Positions 12,141-14,307 of a DNA stretch of 14,307 bases are shown here, piece after piece. Source of the DNA: JBCCZC01 sp039188505 (GTDB lineage Bacteria > Pseudomonadota > Gammaproteobacteria > Xanthomonadales > SZUA-38); NCBI GenBank assembly GCA_039188505.1, contig JBCCZC010000113.1:1-14307 (forward strand). Reading direction: 5' to 3'. A program made the position numbers and the translations under genes. Every line of letters begins with the position of its first letter. Position 1 is the first letter of the stretch. A model generated the notes under the pieces. The model was not told where the DNA came from, searched no databases, and saw only the letters and a list, made by a program, of their open reading frames with translations.

Positions 12141-14307
12141 TCAGAAGTTGAAGCGGGTGGTGATCCCGAAGGTCCGCGGCGGGTTGGTCCGGTAGCCCAG
12201 ACGCGCCCGACCACCGCGCTCACGATCGAGCGACAGCTGTGCGTTCTCGTCGGTGAGGTTGTTGATGAACAGGGCCACCTCCCAGTCCGCCGTGCGCGCG
12301 CCGAGCCGGAAATTGACGATCTGATAATCGTCGAGCTCGGGATCGAGCGAGAACGTGTCCTGGTTCGGATCGCCGATCGGCGTGATCGTCAGGTCGATGG
12401 TGCCGAAGCCCGGCGCCTGATCGCCGATCTGGGTAAAGCGATCGCCCACGAACTGGTAGGAGCCGATGGCAAAACCTTCCCAGCCGTTGCTCATGTCCCA
12501 GGTGTAGGTGCCGTTCGCGCTCATCTGGAACTCGGGGACGGTTGGGAGGCGGTTGCCGTCCTCGATGCCGCCGACAACGCTCACGTTGCCGTCCGGATCA
12601 GTCGTGGTCACCGTCGAACCGAGCTCCGCATCCACGTAGCTGGCGGCGACGCCGAACTCGAAGTTGTCGGTCGCCTGGGCGGTGAACTCGAGCTCGATAC
12701 CGGTGCTCGAGGCCTCGGGCACGTTGAAGATGATCCGCGAGGAGCAGGTGCCGGCATCGAGGGTGGCCTGGAGATCATCGATGTCCTGATGGAACAGGGC
12801 GGCGTTGAACGTCGCGCGGCCGTCCCAGACGATGCTCTTGATGCCGATCTCATAGTTCCAGAGCTCCTCGTCCTCGAAGTCCGGACGGCCGCCGAAGGTC
12901 GCGAGGTCCTCCGGTGAGCAGAGGGGCTCGTTGAGCGGGTCGTTGATACCGCCCAGGCGGAAGCCCTGCGAGATCTGTCCGTTCAGGGTGACGTCGTCGC
13001 TGAGCGCATAGCTGGCAAGCACCCGAGGCACGAAGCCGTCGGCGTCCGTGCTGCCCGCCTGACCGATCGTCTGGTCGGCGAAGATGCCGTCGAAGTTCAG
13101 GACCCGGTCTTCCTCGAAATCGTAATAGCGGAGACCGGCGGCCATGTTGAAGCGGTCGCTGAACTCGTAGCTGACCTCACCGAACAGCGCAATCTGCGTG
13201 AAGTCGTACGGGATGTCGGAGAAGAACAGGACGTCGGTACCGTTCAGCACGCCGGCGGTCGGAATCCCCGTCGCGGCCTCGAAGCCGGTGACGTCGAGGC
13301 TCTGGCCGTACTGGCGCTCGATATCGCTGTAGAAGAAGCCGGCAACCCACTGGAGCGGATCGTCCGTGTTCGAGGCCAGGCGCAGCTCCTGCGTGAAGAC
13401 CTCGACGTCCGTCGTATCCGACAGCGGTGCGTCGAGCGTGTAGACCGATTCCGGCTGATCGAGGATGTTCGGCTGGGCCGTGATGCTCGCCGTCAGCGCG
13501 GTGGCGTCGCGGAAGACGAGAATGTCCCGATCGGTGATGGACGTGACCGAGGTCAGCGTCATGGCGTCGAAGTCATATTCGACGGTGGCGTCGACGAGCA
13601 AGAACTCGTCCGAGAAATTCTCCTCGAGCTGACGATACTGCTCGCGCTCGCCGAGCCGGACCTGCGGCCGGGTCGTGGTGAATTCGTTGCCCAGGATGTT
13701 GTAGACGTCCTGACGGTTGAAGCCGTCCATGTCGATATCCTGGTAGATCAGCCGCGGCGTGATCGTCAGACGTTCGCTGGGTTCGAAGCGCATGGCGGCG
13801 CGAACGCCGAAGCGCGTTCCCTCGTCGACGTCCTCGTCCCGGCCGTTCGGCGTGGCGGCGTCCGTGAAGCCGCCGAAGCTCTCGGCCCAGTACGCAACGC
13901 GCAGGGCGGATTTCTCGCCTAGCTCGGTATTGAACATGCCGCGAATGGCGCCGCCGAAGTCGCCGTCGTCGAGGAAGTTGCCGGTGATCTCACCATAACC
14001 TTCGTTGACGCCGAGCTCGGGCTGGTTGGTGATGTAGCGAACGGTCCCGGAGAGGGAACCAGAGCCGAACAGCGTCCCTTGCGGGCCGCGAAGCACCTCG
14101 ACGCGATTCATGTCCAGGAGGTCGAGGTCCGGTGTGAACAGCGACAGGGAAATCACGGATTCATCGAGGTAGACGCCGACCTGCTCTTTCACGCCGGGCT
14201 GGTCGCGGACGATCTGGCCGGCGGACACACCGCGGATCGCAACCTGGCTCTGGCCCGGGCCGAGATTCTGGACCGTCAGACCCGCGACGTTGCGCGCGAC
14301 GTCTTCG
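12141..14307 (-). CDS. TonB-dependent outer-membrane receptor (N-terminus beyond window)
   Basis: This outer-membrane active-transport receptor is energised by TonB. The gene runs off the right edge; 721 codons are visible and the signal peptide and TonB box are missing. The frame stays open to the window end, reading EDVARNVAGLTVQNLGPGQS at its visible start, so a GTG at 14228 is not the real start. The plug domain shows VAIRG, GVYLDE and the strong block RVEVLRGPQGTLFGSGSLSG. A beta-barrel follows, with NYEIGIKS near the later strands. It ends in TFGITTRFNF, whose terminal Phe is the usual BAM-recognition signature. Two loop cysteines (EPLCSPED and DAGTCSSR) may form a disulfide. The type is common in proteobacteria with unknown ligands; nothing marks it as a siderophore receptor. 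It is followed closely by the Tat-exported amine-oxidase-like gene, which hints at an organic substrate. Confidence 0.93.
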   Translation of the reverse strand, partial: EDVARNVAGLTVQNLGPGQSQVAIRGVSAGQIVRDQPGVKEQVGVYLDESVISLSLFTPDLDLLDMNRVEVLRGPQGTLFGSGSLSGTVRYITNQPELGVNEGYGEITGNFLDDGDFGGAIRGMFNTELGEKSALRVAYWAESFGGFTDAATPNGRDEDVDEGTRFGVRAAMRFEPSERLTITPRLIYQDIDMDGFNRQDVYNILGNEFTTTRPQVRLGEREQYRQLEENFSDEFLLVDATVEYDFDAMTLTSVTSITDRDILVFRDATALTASITAQPNILDQPESVYTLDAPLSDTTDVEVFTQELRLASNTDDPLQWVAGFFYSDIERQYGQSLDVTGFEAATGIPTAGVLNGTDVLFFSDIPYDFTQIALFGEVSYEFSDRFNMAAGLRYYDFEEDRVLNFDGIFADQTIGQAGSTDADGFVPRVLASYALSDDVTLNGQISQGFRLGGINDPLNEPLCSPEDLATFGGRPDFEDEELWNYEIGIKSIVWDGRATFNAALFHQDIDDLQATLDAGTCSSRIIFNVPEASSTGIELEFTAQATDNFEFGVAASYVDAELGSTVTTTDPDGNVSVVGGIEDGNRLPTVPEFQMSANGTYTWDMSNGWEGFAIGSYQFVGDRFTQIGDQAPGFGTIDLTITPIGDPNQDTFSLDPELDDYQIVNFRLGARTADWEVALFINNLTDENAQLSLDRERGGRARLGYRTNPPRTFGITTRFNF

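Noticed and set aside
10885..12195. Plus-strand open frame antisense to the Tat oxidoreductase
   Set aside because: The minus strand has clear FAD and MSOX motifs; the antisense frame has none.

Overview
The window is GC-rich, densely coding bacterial chromosome. Outer-membrane lipoproteins, a TonB-dependent receptor, an E. coli-like adenosine deaminase and a Tat-exported flavoenzyme all point to a Gram-negative proteobacterium. A gammaproteobacterium of the Xanthomonadales/Chromatiales type is my best guess, from gene content only. I see no rRNA, tRNA, CRISPR array, insertion sequence or phage gene.

Layout. 1-213 is non-coding and holds two copies of a 67-bp hairpin-forming repeat. A LysR regulator (214-1143, +) follows. 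It converges on a two-gene minus-strand unit: a short-chain dehydrogenase (1635-2618) translationally coupled by an ATGA overlap to a small cysteine-containing lipoprotein (1174-1638). The dehydrogenase leader carries a possible 11-codon upstream ORF and a hairpin that holds its ribosome binding site in the loop. Next on the plus strand are a fused APH-type kinase/P-loop kinase (2824-4356) and adenosine deaminase (4422-5426). After a 225-bp non-coding stretch with an 11-bp inverted repeat comes a minimal BLUF blue-light receptor (5652-6065, +). Its stop codon interlocks with that of a convergent NlpE-like lipoprotein (6062-6439, -). Divergent from the lipoprotein is a methyltransferase-fold protein with a Sec signal peptide (6559-7275, +).

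7381-10794 is the most system-like block. An AT-rich regulatory region with four copies of an ACTGTG(T/C)A half-site precedes gntR (YtrA type), an ABC ATPase, a six-helix ABC-2 permease and an OpgC-like acyltransferase. The first three genes are joined by ATGA overlaps and the fourth follows after 57 bp. The likely reading is a self-regulated, ligand-responsive envelope transport and modification operon.

The right end (minus strand) is a TonB-dependent receptor, cut by the window edge, followed 14 bp later by a Tat-exported monomeric-sarcosine-oxidase-like flavoprotein. This looks like a capture-and-oxidise pair for an amine or N-methylated compound. No complete, clearly unprecedented system is visible. 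The best candidates for something little described are the gntR-ABC-acyltransferase operon, the exported methyltransferase, the receptor/Tat-oxidase pair, the dehydrogenase leader and the 67-bp repeats.
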